Source: JAMXLG01 sp963765935
GTDB lineage: Bacteria > Vulcanimicrobiota > Vulcanimicrobiia > Vulcanimicrobiales > Vulcanimicrobiaceae
NCBI GenBank assembly: GCA_963765935.1
Contig: CAVXXX010000003.1
Span: 238,568 to 302,567, forward strand
Direction of reading: 5' to 3'
DNA length: 64,000 nt
Shown: piece by piece, positions 1 through 8,731 of the stretch
How positions within the stretch are numbered: position 1 is the first letter of the stretch
Layout of the letters: every line of letters begins with the position of its first letter
Position numbers and translations under genes: made by a program
Notes under the pieces: generated by a model
Seen by the model: only the letters and a program-made list of their open reading frames with translations
Database searches by the model: none
What the model was told of the DNA's origin: nothing

Positions 1-741
1 ACCTCGACGTCAACCCTCGCGCCCGCTGCCGCCGCCGCTGCCCAATGTCCAGGTGCGAGCGCGGGCTATCCGTGCGAGGTTCAGAAAACGGCGAACCTTG
101 GCCAGGCGCGGTACGAAGGCATCGAGCTCGACGTGAATCACGTGCCGCAATACGGTTTTGGCTGGAGACTACAGGGCTCGTTGCAGCGCGCCTTCACCTA
201 TAATTTGCCGCCGTACTTCTACTGCGCCGGCTCAACGAACCCGGCGACGGGTGTCACGACTCCGCCCGGACCAGGATGTATCTACAATACGAATCTCGCC
301 GTTCTTCCCAACGTGAACTTCGGCGGTACTGCTACGGCAATATCTGGAGCTCCGAACGGTATCGCCAGTGCGCGCGTGCCGTATACGTCCGGTTATGGTG
401 AACTTAACTGGACCGGGCGCTACGGCCAGTACTACAATCTGGGCCTGACATACTTCGGCAATAACAACGCCTTCAACAACCCGCCGTTCGCGGTGCTCTC
501 GGCCAACGTGCGACTCAACCTGAACGATCGCGGCACGAGGTTCCAGGTCTCCGCCGACAACCTCACCGGCGCGTATGCGAGTCCGTATGTCGGCTTCTTC
601 AACGGCATTCCGCTGCCGCTCGTCAACGGAGCAACGCAGAGTATTGGTGGCGGCCCGCCGCAGGCGGTCGGCTTCGCCGCGACGCCGTCTGGCAATTACG
701 GTCCCGCTACGGTCCGTTTCATCTTCTCGCAGGACTTCTAA
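1..741 (+). CDS. TonB-dependent receptor, C-terminal beta-barrel (partial)
   Basis: The reading frame is open from the first base, so the 5' part lies outside the window. The visible 246 residues contain the motif ARYEGIELDV, typical of outer-membrane barrel strands in TonB-dependent receptors. Aromatic-rich beta strands follow, and the protein ends in FIFSQDF with the C-terminal phenylalanine used for Bam-dependent insertion. The last strand (ATVRFIFSQDF) is the usual closing strand. The protein would sit in the outer membrane and import a substrate with TonB energy. The substrate cannot be told because the plug domain is missing. It converges on the sugar kinase gene, with a GC-rich hairpin between them. 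Confidence 0.8.
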   Translation, partial: TSTSTLAPAAAAAAQCPGASAGYPCEVQKTANLGQARYEGIELDVNHVPQYGFGWRLQGSLQRAFTYNLPPYFYCAGSTNPATGVTTPPGPGCIYNTNLAVLPNVNFGGTATAISGAPNGIASARVPYTSGYGELNWTGRYGQYYNLGLTYFGNNNAFNNPPFAVLSANVRLNLNDRGTRFQVSADNLTGAYASPYVGFFNGIPLPLVNGATQSIGGGPPQAVGFAATPSGNYGPATVRFIFSQDF

Positions 742-762
742 CCGATGGCGTAACGCTCCACA

Positions 763-805
763 TTGGCGCTGCCGGCCGGGCTTATACGCTGCCCGGCAGC
801 GCCAA
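763..805. terminator. GC-rich stem-loop between convergent genes
   Basis: Arms at 763-775 and 793-805 form a 13-bp perfect stem in the 71-bp gap between the receptor stop and the kinase stop. No T-run follows on either strand, so intrinsic termination is only possible, not shown. Confidence 0.35.
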
Positions 806-812
806 CGCATCT

Positions 813-1766
813 CTAACGACGCAGAACCGAAAGCCGCTCGACGCGGACGCCGGGAATGAGCCGATACACGTCGCGCGAATCGCACAGCGTCGTTCCCTGC
901 ATCATCGCGGTAGCGGTGCCCGCAGCAGCGCCCCAGCGCAATGCGTTCTCGAAACTCAATCCTTCGTTAAATGCAATCGCCATGCCGGCGGTCATGGAAT
1001 CACCGGCACCGGCTGCACTCGTTGCGTGCCGCGACGGAGGAACCACGTTGAATACTCCCTCAGGGCCGCTGCCGATCGCACCGAGAGCGCCGCGCGAAAT
1101 AACCGCGTAATGCGCGCCGCGATCGCGCAATTCGCAAGCTGCGTCGACAATTGCGTCGGCCGTTTGCAGCCGACGTCCGAGCACATCTTCCGCGTCTTCG
1201 ACGTTCGATCGCACGAGCAGCGGATTCGCTTCGAGGGCAGCCGCAAGTGCAGCACCGGATGCATCGATGATACAGCGGATGCCTCGATCGTATAGACGCA
1301 CGATAAACTCGGCGTAGGTTTCGGTCGGAAGTCCCGGTGGAAGACTTCCGCCAAAAATAATAATCTCGCCGGGTGCTACGATTTCGAGCCGTCGCGCAAT
1401 CGCGAGCACGTGCGCCCGCGTCACCATCGGTCCCGGCTGAAGCAAACGCGTGCGCTCCTGGTTGAACGTCTCATAGAGCATGATGTTGACGCGCGTAAAA
1501 CCGTCGATCGTCTCGAAGTCGTGCGGAACGCCCTCGCGATCGAGCGCGGAGCTCAGGTAGCCGCCCGAAACACCGCCCGCTAAACCGAACGCTAGTGTCC
1601 CACGCCCAAGCCGATGAATCACGCGGCTCGCGTTGATGCCCTTTCCGCCCGGATCTAATGCGTTAAAAGCACATCTATTCGTCGCGCCGGCGCTGAGAGT
1701 GTCGATCGAGACCGACTCATCGAGTGCCGGATTGAGCGTGACGGAATAGATCGTCCCGGGGAGCAC
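813..1766 (-). CDS. PfkB-family hexose kinase (1-phosphofructokinase-like)
   Basis: This is a ribokinase/PfkB-fold sugar-phosphate kinase of about 317 residues, the usual size for FruK/LacC-type enzymes. The N-terminus begins with TIYSVTLNPALDESV, the family's first strand. DPGGKGINASRVIHRLG is the sugar-binding loop, FGGSLPPG is the middle signature, and SAAGAGDSMTAG carries the catalytic aspartate and anion hole. It should phosphorylate a sugar phosphate with ATP; fructose 1-phosphate or tagatose 6-phosphate are the likely choices. The frame stays open upstream into ileS, so the start is uncertain. I chose a GTG that puts the family N-terminus first. A TTG about 30 bases further upstream is an alternative. 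No clear ribosome binding site is visible. It follows ileS on the same strand. Confidence 0.8.
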   Translation of the reverse strand: MLPGTIYSVTLNPALDESVSIDTLSAGATNRCAFNALDPGGKGINASRVIHRLGRGTLAFGLAGGVSGGYLSSALDREGVPHDFETIDGFTRVNIMLYETFNQERTRLLQPGPMVTRAHVLAIARRLEIVAPGEIIIFGGSLPPGLPTETYAEFIVRLYDRGIRCIIDASGAALAAALEANPLLVRSNVEDAEDVLGRRLQTADAIVDAACELRDRGAHYAVISRGALGAIGSGPEGVFNVVPPSRHATSAAGAGDSMTAGMAIAFNEGLSFENALRWGAAAGTATAMMQGTTLCDSRDVYRLIPGVRVERLSVLRR

Positions 1767-1837
1767 GAAAGCAGCATACGTATCCGAAGGCTGCAATCGC
1801 GTGAATGAGCTGGGAAGAAGTCGTGCGGTCCCTCGAG

Positions 1838-4645
1838 CTAGAGCGAACGCACGACCTTCGCGCAGTCGGCGCAGATGGAGGGGTGCTCCGGATCGACACC
1901 GAGCTGGCGGAATTTCCAGCATCGGCGGCACTTCTCGCCGTGCGCCGGCGCAAGACGAACGTCGATGCGGCCGTCCTCGGCCGCGCCTTCGATGCCGTCA
2001 ATCTGCGACACGCTGAGCGCTTCACGCAGATTGTCGCCGAGTTTTTGCAACGCGGAAAGGAATTTCGCAGGAATCACGAGCGTTGCCGATGTTTCGTAAT
2101 CCCGGATCACGCCATTCGCCGTTTCAACACCGGCCGCAACTTTAGCCCGCAGCTGGCGCAATAATTCCCACACGTGAACTTCGTGCTCTAACGCCTTGGT
2201 ATTGATATCGTGCGCGGAGAGCACGCTGTCGAAAACGCTCGCTTCCGTATCGCGAAGTCCCGCAGTTATGTCTTGCCACGCTTCTTCTGCCGTAAACGAC
2301 AGCACCGGTGCAATCGCGGTGAGGAACCGTTTGAGGGCATAGAGCAACGCCGACTGCGCGCTGCGACGCCGCGGATCGTTTACGGCTCGCGTGTAGAGTG
2401 GATCTTTCAATGCATCGAAGTACAGGCTGGACATCGCGCTTTCGAATTCGATGATACGCAGATACGCATCGTGGATGCCAAACGCATCGTACAAACGCTT
2501 GACGTCTGCGGTAAAGACATCAACCACGTCGCACGCCAGTGCGTCGATCGGCTGCATGCGTTCCCGCGGAACGACATCCGCCGCATCGAGTCCGTCGATG
2601 TTGAGTAAAAAGAATCGGATGCGGTTGCGAATATTGCGATACACGCGTCCGACCTGTTCGATGACGTTCGGGCCGAAGCGCACGTCGTCGACGAACTCAA
2701 CCGACGCCGCCCACAAACGCAGGACGTCTGCGCCCCATTTATCCATTGCGTCGCGTGCATCGATGCCGGTGCCCTTGGATTTCGACATCGGACGGCCTTG
2801 CTCGTCGTTGACCCATCCGTTTTTGACAACGTGTTTATACGGCGCTTCGCCTTTCACGCCGACCGCCGTCACAATGGAACTGCGGAACCAGCCTCGATAC
2901 TGATCGCCGCCTTCGAGCACGAGATCGCTCGGCCACGGGATGCCATCGCGCAGAACGGCGAGATGCGTCACGCCGGATTCGAACCAGATGTCGACGATGT
3001 TCTTCTCTTGTTCGAACGTGGCGCCGTTGCAATTCGGGCACGTAAATCCCGGGGGCAAATAAACGTCAACCGGATCGCTCCACCAAACGCTCGCGCCTGC
3101 CTCACGAAAACGGTTGGCCGCAATACGCGCGACCCGCGGATCGAGGATCGATTCGTTGCACGCCGTACATGCGATCGCGGGAATCGGTGTTCCCCACGTC
3201 CGTTGGCGCGAGATGCACCACTCGGGATGATTTTCGAGCATCTGCACGAGACGGTTTTCGCCCCAATCGGGCGTGTAATCGACGTTCTCCGCCGCTTCGA
3301 TGGCGCGTGCGCGCAAACGGTTTTGGTCCATCGCGATGAACCACTGCGCCGTCGCGCGGAAAATCACCGGGTTGTGACAACGCCAGCAGTGCGGATAGGA
3401 ATGTTCGTACTGCTCCGCGCGCCAGAGGTGACCGCTCGCCTCGAGATCGGCGATGATGTGTTTGTTTGCCTTAAAGATGAACTCGCCCGCATACGGGCCG
3501 GCCTCGCTCGTGAAATGTCCACGCGCATCGACTGGGTTGAGAATCGGCAACCCGTACTTGATGCCGGTATCGAAGTCGTCGGCACCGTGTCCGGGAGCGG
3601 TGTGCACCGCGCCGGTTCCCGTTTCCATTTCCACGTAGTCAGCGAGGACTATGATTGAATCGCGGTCCATGAACGGATGGCGAACGGCGAGATCGTTTAG
3701 TTCCGCGCCCGTTGTCGTTGCAATCAGTTGCGCGCGCGAGTAGGCCTCACCGAGCGCAGACTCGGCGAGCGCGGTCGCGAGAACGAGCAGCTCACCATCG
3801 ACGCGGTACAATCCATACGGTGCATCCTCGCGCAGCGCAATCGCTACGTTCGCCGGCAGCGTCCATGGGGTGGTCGTCCAAATCAATATCGAGAGGCGAT
3901 CCTCGCCCTTCGACAAGCTCAGGGTGACATCATCGGGTGCATGAAACCGGCTCAGGATGACAGAGCGCTGTTCGTCGTTTGCGGTGAAGCGGACGTAAAT
4001 GGAGGGCGACGTCTTGTTTTCGTATTCGATTTCGGCTTCGGCGAGCGCAGTTTCGTCGTGCACGCACCAGAGCGTCGAACGCAGCCCTTTGTAGAGCTGG
4101 TTCTTTTCCGCAAGATCTCCAAGCGCATCGACGATCGTGGCTTCAAAGGCTGGATCGATCGTCCGGTAGGGACGATCCCATTCGCCGAAGTTTCCCATGC
4201 GCACGCGCGTGCTGCGTTGCCGGTCGAGCCAAAAGAGCGCGCGCTCTTTGCACTTCTCGCGCAACTCGAGCGGATCGATCTCGTGAAAATCTTTGATCCC
4301 GAGGTGCTTGAGCGTCTCGAGTTCGATCGGCAGACCGTGCATGTCCCAGCCCGGGACGAATTCGGCCCACTTTCCTTCGAGCAGCGCGATCTTCACGAAC
4401 ATGTCCTTGAGCACCATGTTCAAGAAGTGCCCCATGTGCAGCTCGCCGTTTGCATACGGCGGTCCGTCGTGCAGAATCCAGGGCCCGTTTTTGCGATTGT
4501 TTTCCAATCGCTGCTGGTACGTGCGCTGCGACTGCCACCAGTCGATGCGCGCAGGTTCACGCTTCGGCAGCTCGCCGCGCATCGGGAAGGCGGTATTTCC
4601 TAATAAGAGGGTATCGCGATAATCGCGCACGTCGGTTTCGCTCAT
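1838..4645 (-). CDS. ileS: isoleucyl-tRNA synthetase
   Basis: IleRS of 935 residues, close to the 939 of E. coli, charges tRNA-Ile in the cytoplasm. The class I signatures are clear: PPYANGELHMGH (HIGH-type) near residues 62-73 and GRPMSKSKGTG (KMSKS). WTTTPWTLPAN marks the CP1 editing domain, and the C-terminus holds a zinc-finger-like CRRCWKF ... CADC module. The start is the ATG at 4645, which overlaps the csaB stop as ATGA and gives MSETDVRDYRDTL; the longer open frame upstream is only csaB read in another phase. An odd stretch (SRFHAPDD ... LSLSKGEDR) before IWTTTPW is encoded by a repeat-like DNA segment and is reported separately. Confidence 0.96.
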   Translation of the reverse strand: MSETDVRDYRDTLLLGNTAFPMRGELPKREPARIDWWQSQRTYQQRLENNRKNGPWILHDGPPYANGELHMGHFLNMVLKDMFVKIALLEGKWAEFVPGWDMHGLPIELETLKHLGIKDFHEIDPLELREKCKERALFWLDRQRSTRVRMGNFGEWDRPYRTIDPAFEATIVDALGDLAEKNQLYKGLRSTLWCVHDETALAEAEIEYENKTSPSIYVRFTANDEQRSVILSRFHAPDDVTLSLSKGEDRLSILIWTTTPWTLPANVAIALREDAPYGLYRVDGELLVLATALAESALGEAYSRAQLIATTTGAELNDLAVRHPFMDRDSIIVLADYVEMETGTGAVHTAPGHGADDFDTGIKYGLPILNPVDARGHFTSEAGPYAGEFIFKANKHIIADLEASGHLWRAEQYEHSYPHCWRCHNPVIFRATAQWFIAMDQNRLRARAIEAAENVDYTPDWGENRLVQMLENHPEWCISRQRTWGTPIPAIACTACNESILDPRVARIAANRFREAGASVWWSDPVDVYLPPGFTCPNCNGATFEQEKNIVDIWFESGVTHLAVLRDGIPWPSDLVLEGGDQYRGWFRSSIVTAVGVKGEAPYKHVVKNGWVNDEQGRPMSKSKGTGIDARDAMDKWGADVLRLWAASVEFVDDVRFGPNVIEQVGRVYRNIRNRIRFFLLNIDGLDAADVVPRERMQPIDALACDVVDVFTADVKRLYDAFGIHDAYLRIIEFESAMSSLYFDALKDPLYTRAVNDPRRRSAQSALLYALKRFLTAIAPVLSFTAEEAWQDITAGLRDTEASVFDSVLSAHDINTKALEHEVHVWELLRQLRAKVAAGVETANGVIRDYETSATLVIPAKFLSALQKLGDNLREALSVSQIDGIEGAAEDGRIDVRLAPAHGEKCRRCWKFRQLGVDPEHPSICADCAKVVRSL
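3895..3965. repeat. REP-like short repeat inserted in frame in ileS
   Basis: The segment contains CCTTCGACAAGCTCAGGG (3908-3925) followed about 25 bases later by GGCTCAGGATGACAG. From memory, this is the core of a short interspersed repeat seen in many bacterial genomes, whose translations contain LSLSKG or SLSKD strings. Here it is read in frame on the minus strand as LSLSKGEDR. It falls in a surface loop just before the conserved IWTTTPWTLP motif. I did not notice another copy in the window. Confidence 0.55.
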
Positions 4646-5724
4646 GGCTCGCGCATCAGTTCGTCGAGGACGTCGAAGTTTCGTGCCGCGGATGCGCGGA
4701 TCTCGGCCGTCTTCGTCGTGAAGAGTGCCGATAGTTGATCGCGCTGCGACATCAGTCGGTCCACCAGCCCGTCGGCGGTCGCCGTATCGGGCGCGCCCTT
4801 GCCCGGAACCCATAGCGGCGGAAGCGGATAGTCGAGGTCGTCCACGAGCGAGCCGACCTTCGGATCGTAGGGTATCGCGAGAAACGGCACCGCAAATCGC
4901 GCGGCAAGAATCAGGGCGTGCAAACGCATGCCCACGACGACGTGCGCGCCGCGAAGAATCGCCGCCGCGCGTTCGAGCGTGCATTCCGGCAGTAACATCG
5001 GCGCGCTCTTGCACGCGCGAATGATCGTGGTCGACACTTCCGCATCCGACGCACCGCCGAGCGGAAGAAACGCGACGCGCACGCCGTGCTTGTCCGCGAA
5101 ACGGTCTGCGACGCGCGCGAGCATGGCGACGCCTTCCTTCAGCGCCGGTACTTTGCGAACGCTAAAAACGGCATACGGCGCGCGATCAAGTCCCTCGCGT
5201 GAAAGATCGAAATCCTCGATCGGAAGATCGTAAAGAAACACCGGATCGGCCGTGTGTTCGACCGGCGTTCCTGGGAGCAGCTGACGCAGCAATACCTTCG
5301 AGCGGGCATCGCGAACCGTCGCGCAGTCGACGCCTTTGCACAGCGAGCGCACGACGAATTTTCCAAGTGAATCTAGCGGCCCGATCGATTGTGCGAAGAT
5401 CATCGTCTTTCGCTTCTGACGGATGGCTTCTCGAAGAATACCCGCATAATACACGACACTCCGCAGGCTGGTCGAACTCTGTAAAAGGCCGCCGCCTCCG
5501 GAGAGCACCACGTCCGCGCGCCGAATCGCTTCGCGCACGTCGCTCATGTTCCAGCGCGGAGTTGCCGCAACCCCAAGCTGCTCGCGCGTTTGACCGGGAG
5601 CGGCCGAGAGCACTTCGAGGTCCCATCCCGGAAAGCGGAGGCGTAACTGCGCGATGATTACTTCGAGCAGCGCCTCGTCGCCGAGATTACCGAACCCGTA
5701 GTAGCCCGAAAGCAGTACACGCAC
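4642..5724 (-). CDS. csaB: CsaB-type polysaccharide pyruvyl transferase
   Basis: Protein of about 360 residues in the polysaccharide pyruvyltransferase family. The N-terminal signature LLSGYYGFGNLGDEALL starts right after the chosen GTG; later motifs are SGGGGLLQ and FAQSIGPL, with PYDPKVGSL near the end. CsaB adds pyruvate ketals from phosphoenolpyruvate to cell-envelope polysaccharide, the ligand for SLH-domain proteins in other bacteria. The gene starts about 38 bases inside the 3' end of the DUF5693 gene, and its stop overlaps the ileS start as ATGA. The three genes are therefore probably co-translated. An upstream ATG at 5766 is possible but would add 14 residues absent from the family. 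Confidence 0.88.
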   Translation of the reverse strand: MRVLLSGYYGFGNLGDEALLEVIIAQLRLRFPGWDLEVLSAAPGQTREQLGVAATPRWNMSDVREAIRRADVVLSGGGGLLQSSTSLRSVVYYAGILREAIRQKRKTMIFAQSIGPLDSLGKFVVRSLCKGVDCATVRDARSKVLLRQLLPGTPVEHTADPVFLYDLPIEDFDLSREGLDRAPYAVFSVRKVPALKEGVAMLARVADRFADKHGVRVAFLPLGGASDAEVSTTIIRACKSAPMLLPECTLERAAAILRGAHVVVGMRLHALILAARFAVPFLAIPYDPKVGSLVDDLDYPLPPLWVPGKGAPDTATADGLVDRLMSQRDQLSALFTTKTAEIRASAARNFDVLDELMREP

Positions 5725-7720
5725 GACGGTAAATCCAAATCGCCAAAATGCCGACGATCGCGCCAATGATCACGCCGTTTCCGATTCGTTGAAGCGAGAT
5801 GATCACCGGCGTATGCAGATGCGAGAACGTATCGATGACGTCGCCGATGCCGACGCCGATACCGAGCGCCAGCAGCCAGCCGACGGCGCGGCGATGTTGC
5901 GAGAGGAGCGCCGGTGCAAGCATAAGCAGCGGAGCGCCTATCAAAAATTCCTTGGTGCGCGGACGCACGCTCAACACGTTTGAGAGCACGTGCCGCATGG
6001 CAAGTTCGAAACTCGACGGCTGCACGTCGCTCGTGTTTCCGCTGCGCATCACGAGCAACGCACCGGCCGCAATCACGACGATGCCGACAATCAGTTGGTA
6101 CAAGGTAATCGGTGCACCGAAGATTTGACGCGGCGTCGTTTCCGTGTTGTAACGCTTCGAGAAAAGATACATACACAGCGCAATCAGCGGCGTTAGGACA
6201 TAGAGCGCGCGAACGCCGCGAAAGCGTTCGATTTCTTCCATGGTTAGCGGCGAACTCATGATGCCGACGACCACGATCGCTCCGAGCAGCGCAACCACCG
6301 TCGCAAGCACCGTCCATCCCAGGCTGCGGACGATTTGATCGCCGAAGCGCGGAGCCGGCTCTTCGTAAAACGCGGGCGCGATGACGCCGAATGCCGCCGC
6401 CGCAAAGAGCAGTGCGCCGGCGAGCGCAATCACCGAGCGCGCAAACATTTCGTGATGTGAAACGACCCCGGCGAGATAGAGCAGAATCGTCACCGCGTAC
6501 GCCGCGATTGCCCACGACGGGCGGTACCATCCGAACCACCCGAGCAACAGCACGAAGATCGACGGCACGGCAAGCGTTGCAACACCGACGAGAATTGCGC
6601 TATTGCCGCGATAACCGGGAACCGGCGTCGCGCGTCCGAGACGAAGACCGTGTGAGCGCAGTTCACCGGCGAGATCCTTGACCATCTTCACGTTGGTAGC
6701 TTCGATCGATAAGCCGCCTTCTTGATGCGTCCAAGGCCGTAGATATACGATGCGAATATTCCGCTCGCGAACGCCGAGCACGAAGCGGCCGATCAATTCG
6801 TCGAGTTTGATCTTGTCGTAGTCGCCGCGCACGACTGCTTGGAGGCGCACGGTTTGCCCCGGAATCAATCGCGCAAGCGTATCGTTGCCCTTCTGAATCG
6901 TCGTTGGATCATACGTTTCGATCGAACCAAAATTGAACGGATGTGCCGAGCCTTCGAAGTGTTCGCGGAAGGCGGCTGCCGCATCCGGCAGGTGATCGGG
7001 ATAGCCAAACACTTCGTTGCCGAGCCCGAAGAAGACGACGCCGGAGATGCGCGCACCCGATGCAAGCGCATCGTTGAACTCCGCCTCCATTTGCGATTTC
7101 GTGAACCGCTCGTCGTTTTGGAAGCGCGCAACAACCAGCAAGTTCAGGCGTTTCGCGAGCGCAAGCTGATCGTCTGGAATTCCGAGGCCGACGCTGTTGA
7201 AATAATCAACCTGCGTACGAACTTCAATGATCCACGGACTGCTCGAACGCAGCACGCGAATGGTCTTCGCTTCGAAATGCAACGGCAGCTGACGGCGATA
7301 GCGGTCGAATGTAGCGCGATCGTAGACGATCAGGTAGATCGCATCGCGCGAGAGTTTGTTCGTGCGCGCGAGCCCCTGCAGCAGCGGATCGGAAAGCGGT
7401 GAGAGCCGTGACTGATTCAACAACGCCGCACCGGTGGTCGCGTAGGCGAGTCCGTTGCCGCCAATGCTTCCACCGAGCTCTTCGCTCAGTGCAATAGATG
7501 TCAGGCCCGCGCGGCGGAGCGCGATCAAGAATGCGGCGGGGTTGTAGTTGTACGAACGCGCGACGGAGATGAAATCGCCGAAGTCCATCGCGAGCTCAAC
7601 CCGGTTGGCGTGACTTTCGGTTCTGAATCTAAAGGCCGCTACAGCGAGCGAGGCCAGAAGCGCAAGGATGAGAATGAACGCAGCATAGCGCGTCCGGCTA
7701 TCAAGTCGGATCAAGTACAC
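5687..7720 (-). CDS. DUF5693 family multi-pass membrane protein
   Basis: Protein of about 677 residues with one N-terminal membrane anchor (RYAAFILILALLASLAVAAF). A large soluble region follows to about residue 360, with segments such as LIALRRAGLTSIALSEELGG and VVFFGLGNEVFGYPD. At least eight hydrophobic helices follow to the C-terminus. This layout matches the DUF5693 family, which is often next to csaB, so a role in making or exporting envelope polysaccharide is a context-based guess. The start codon is unclear. The GTG at 7720 is too close to the only purine-rich stretch (CTGGAG); the TTG a few codons in has better spacing. An intrinsic terminator ends just upstream, so expression may depend on read-through or antitermination. 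Confidence 0.8.
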   Translation of the reverse strand: MYLIRLDSRTRYAAFILILALLASLAVAAFRFRTESHANRVELAMDFGDFISVARSYNYNPAAFLIALRRAGLTSIALSEELGGSIGGNGLAYATTGAALLNQSRLSPLSDPLLQGLARTNKLSRDAIYLIVYDRATFDRYRRQLPLHFEAKTIRVLRSSSPWIIEVRTQVDYFNSVGLGIPDDQLALAKRLNLLVVARFQNDERFTKSQMEAEFNDALASGARISGVVFFGLGNEVFGYPDHLPDAAAAFREHFEGSAHPFNFGSIETYDPTTIQKGNDTLARLIPGQTVRLQAVVRGDYDKIKLDELIGRFVLGVRERNIRIVYLRPWTHQEGGLSIEATNVKMVKDLAGELRSHGLRLGRATPVPGYRGNSAILVGVATLAVPSIFVLLLGWFGWYRPSWAIAAYAVTILLYLAGVVSHHEMFARSVIALAGALLFAAAAFGVIAPAFYEEPAPRFGDQIVRSLGWTVLATVVALLGAIVVVGIMSSPLTMEEIERFRGVRALYVLTPLIALCMYLFSKRYNTETTPRQIFGAPITLYQLIVGIVVIAAGALLVMRSGNTSDVQPSSFELAMRHVLSNVLSVRPRTKEFLIGAPLLMLAPALLSQHRRAVGWLLALGIGVGIGDVIDTFSHLHTPVIISLQRIGNGVIIGAIVGILAIWIYRRACTAFGLLRVR

Positions 7721-7725
7721 TCCAG

Positions 7726-7759
7726 AAAAACATACAGGCTCGCGTAGCGAGCCTGTATG
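7726..7759 (-). terminator. intrinsic terminator just upstream of DUF5693 gene
   Basis: Arms 7731-7743 and 7747-7759 form a perfect 13-bp stem with a 3-base loop, followed on the minus strand by TTTTT (7726-7730). It ends only a few bases before the DUF5693 start, an unusual place that suggests attenuation of the DUF5693-csaB-ileS operon or the 3' end of a separate transcript. Confidence 0.8.
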
Positions 7760-7923
7760 CCGTCGCGTATGCGGTTTCCCGCATACCGGGTGTGGGCGAC
7801 GTCTGTGTTATTTAATTTCCGCAGCAAAGCGCCCACGGTCTAAGGCTGCGGCGGTGTAACTCGATGGTTCTAGCCTACCAGACAGCGACCTTCCACGACA
7901 GCAGGCAAGCGGATATTTTACAC
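7726..7923 (-). ncRNA. candidate structured RNA with H-type pseudoknot
   Basis: The gap between echA and the DUF5693 gene has ordered complementarity on the minus strand. A 6-bp helix pairs 7918-7923 with 7854-7859. An H-type pseudoknot follows: 7845-7851 pairs with 7819-7825 (7 bp), while 7830-7836 inside that loop pairs with 7792-7798 (7 bp). The connecting loop is A-rich. Next comes an 8-bp hairpin (7767-7774 with 7779-7786) that reads as a GAAA tetraloop on this strand, then the terminator. Order and spacing resemble a riboswitch or attenuator, or a free-standing RNA after echA. I do not recognise a known family. Confidence 0.45.
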
Positions 7924-7928
7924 GTCCC

Positions 7929-8702
7929 TTAAGCAAGCCATACGGGTGCGCGCTTTTCGATGAACGCCTCAATGCCTTCCTGTGCGTTCGCCAGCTGGGC
8001 ATTTTGGACCATTACATCTTTCGTGTACGCGTACGCCGCGCGCTGATCGAGATCGATTTGTCGATAGAACGTGGCTTTCCCGATCGTTAGGATTTCACCG
8101 CTCGCCTCCGCAATTTTTCCCGCGATCCCGAGCGTTGTTTCGCGAAGTTTTTCCGGTTCCACGACGCGGTTGACCAATCCCCATTCGAACGCCGTACGCG
8201 CATCGATCATGTCGCCGGTAAGAAGCATTTCCATGGAGCGCTTCTGCCCGATCGAGCGCGAGAGCGCAACCATGGGCGTGCTACAGAAGAGCCCGATGCG
8301 CACGCCCGGTGTCGCAAACCGGGCCGTCGTGGAAGCTACTGCGAGATCGCACGTCGCAACCAGCTGGCATCCGGCGGCTGTGGCAACGGTATTCACTTCC
8401 GCAATAACCGGCTGCCGGATCGACTGCACCCGCTCCATCAACTGCACGCAAGCATCAAAAATCTCGACATACTCCGCGCGCGTACGCTCCCGCAACTCCC
8501 GCAAATCATGCCCCGCCGAAAACGCCGGCCCTTCCCCCGCAACAATCACAACCCGAACATCCCGATCCCCATCCAACTCACCCAGCGTAGCCTCCAGCTC
8601 CCGCATCATCTCCAAAGACAACGCATTCCGCCGCTCCGCCCGCCGCATCGTAACAACAGCACAAACACCCACGCGCTCAACACTCAAATTTGCAACTTCC
8701 AC
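7929..8702 (-). CDS. enoyl-CoA hydratase/isomerase family protein
   Basis: A crotonase-fold protein of 257 residues. GPAFSAGHDLRELR forms the first half of the oxyanion hole. The block GVRIGLFCSTPMVALSR corresponds to the second active-site region and resembles the ECHDC3-like subgroup. The C-terminus FIEKRAPVW is the usual crotonase tail. Members hydrate or isomerise acyl-CoA esters in fatty-acid or amino-acid breakdown. The glutamates of classical hydratases are not obvious here, so the exact reaction is open. The gene stands alone on the minus strand after a divergent gap containing tRNA-Val. Its 5' third is strikingly purine-rich on the coding strand. Confidence 0.85.
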   Translation of the reverse strand: MEVANLSVERVGVCAVVTMRRAERRNALSLEMMRELEATLGELDGDRDVRVVIVAGEGPAFSAGHDLRELRERTRAEYVEIFDACVQLMERVQSIRQPVIAEVNTVATAAGCQLVATCDLAVASTTARFATPGVRIGLFCSTPMVALSRSIGQKRSMEMLLTGDMIDARTAFEWGLVNRVVEPEKLRETTLGIAGKIAEASGEILTIGKATFYRQIDLDQRAAYAYTKDVMVQNAQLANAQEGIEAFIEKRAPVWLA

Positions 8703-8731
8703 AAAAACCTCACACGCTCGCCACCCAAAAT

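Noticed and set aside
2798..3658. Long antisense reading frame (286 codons) inside ileS
   Set aside because: It is the reverse reading of a strongly conserved gene, has no domain and no ribosome site; high GC produces many such frames.
4646..5014. N-terminal extension of IleRS by 123 residues
   Set aside because: The extra residues are csaB read in another frame, rich in Arg, and absent from the IleRS family; the ATGA overlap gives the natural start.
8440..8720. Plus strand almost free of G, looking like foreign or low-complexity DNA
   Set aside because: It is the 5' part of the enoyl-CoA hydratase gene on the minus strand with purine-rich codons; the protein remains conserved through it.
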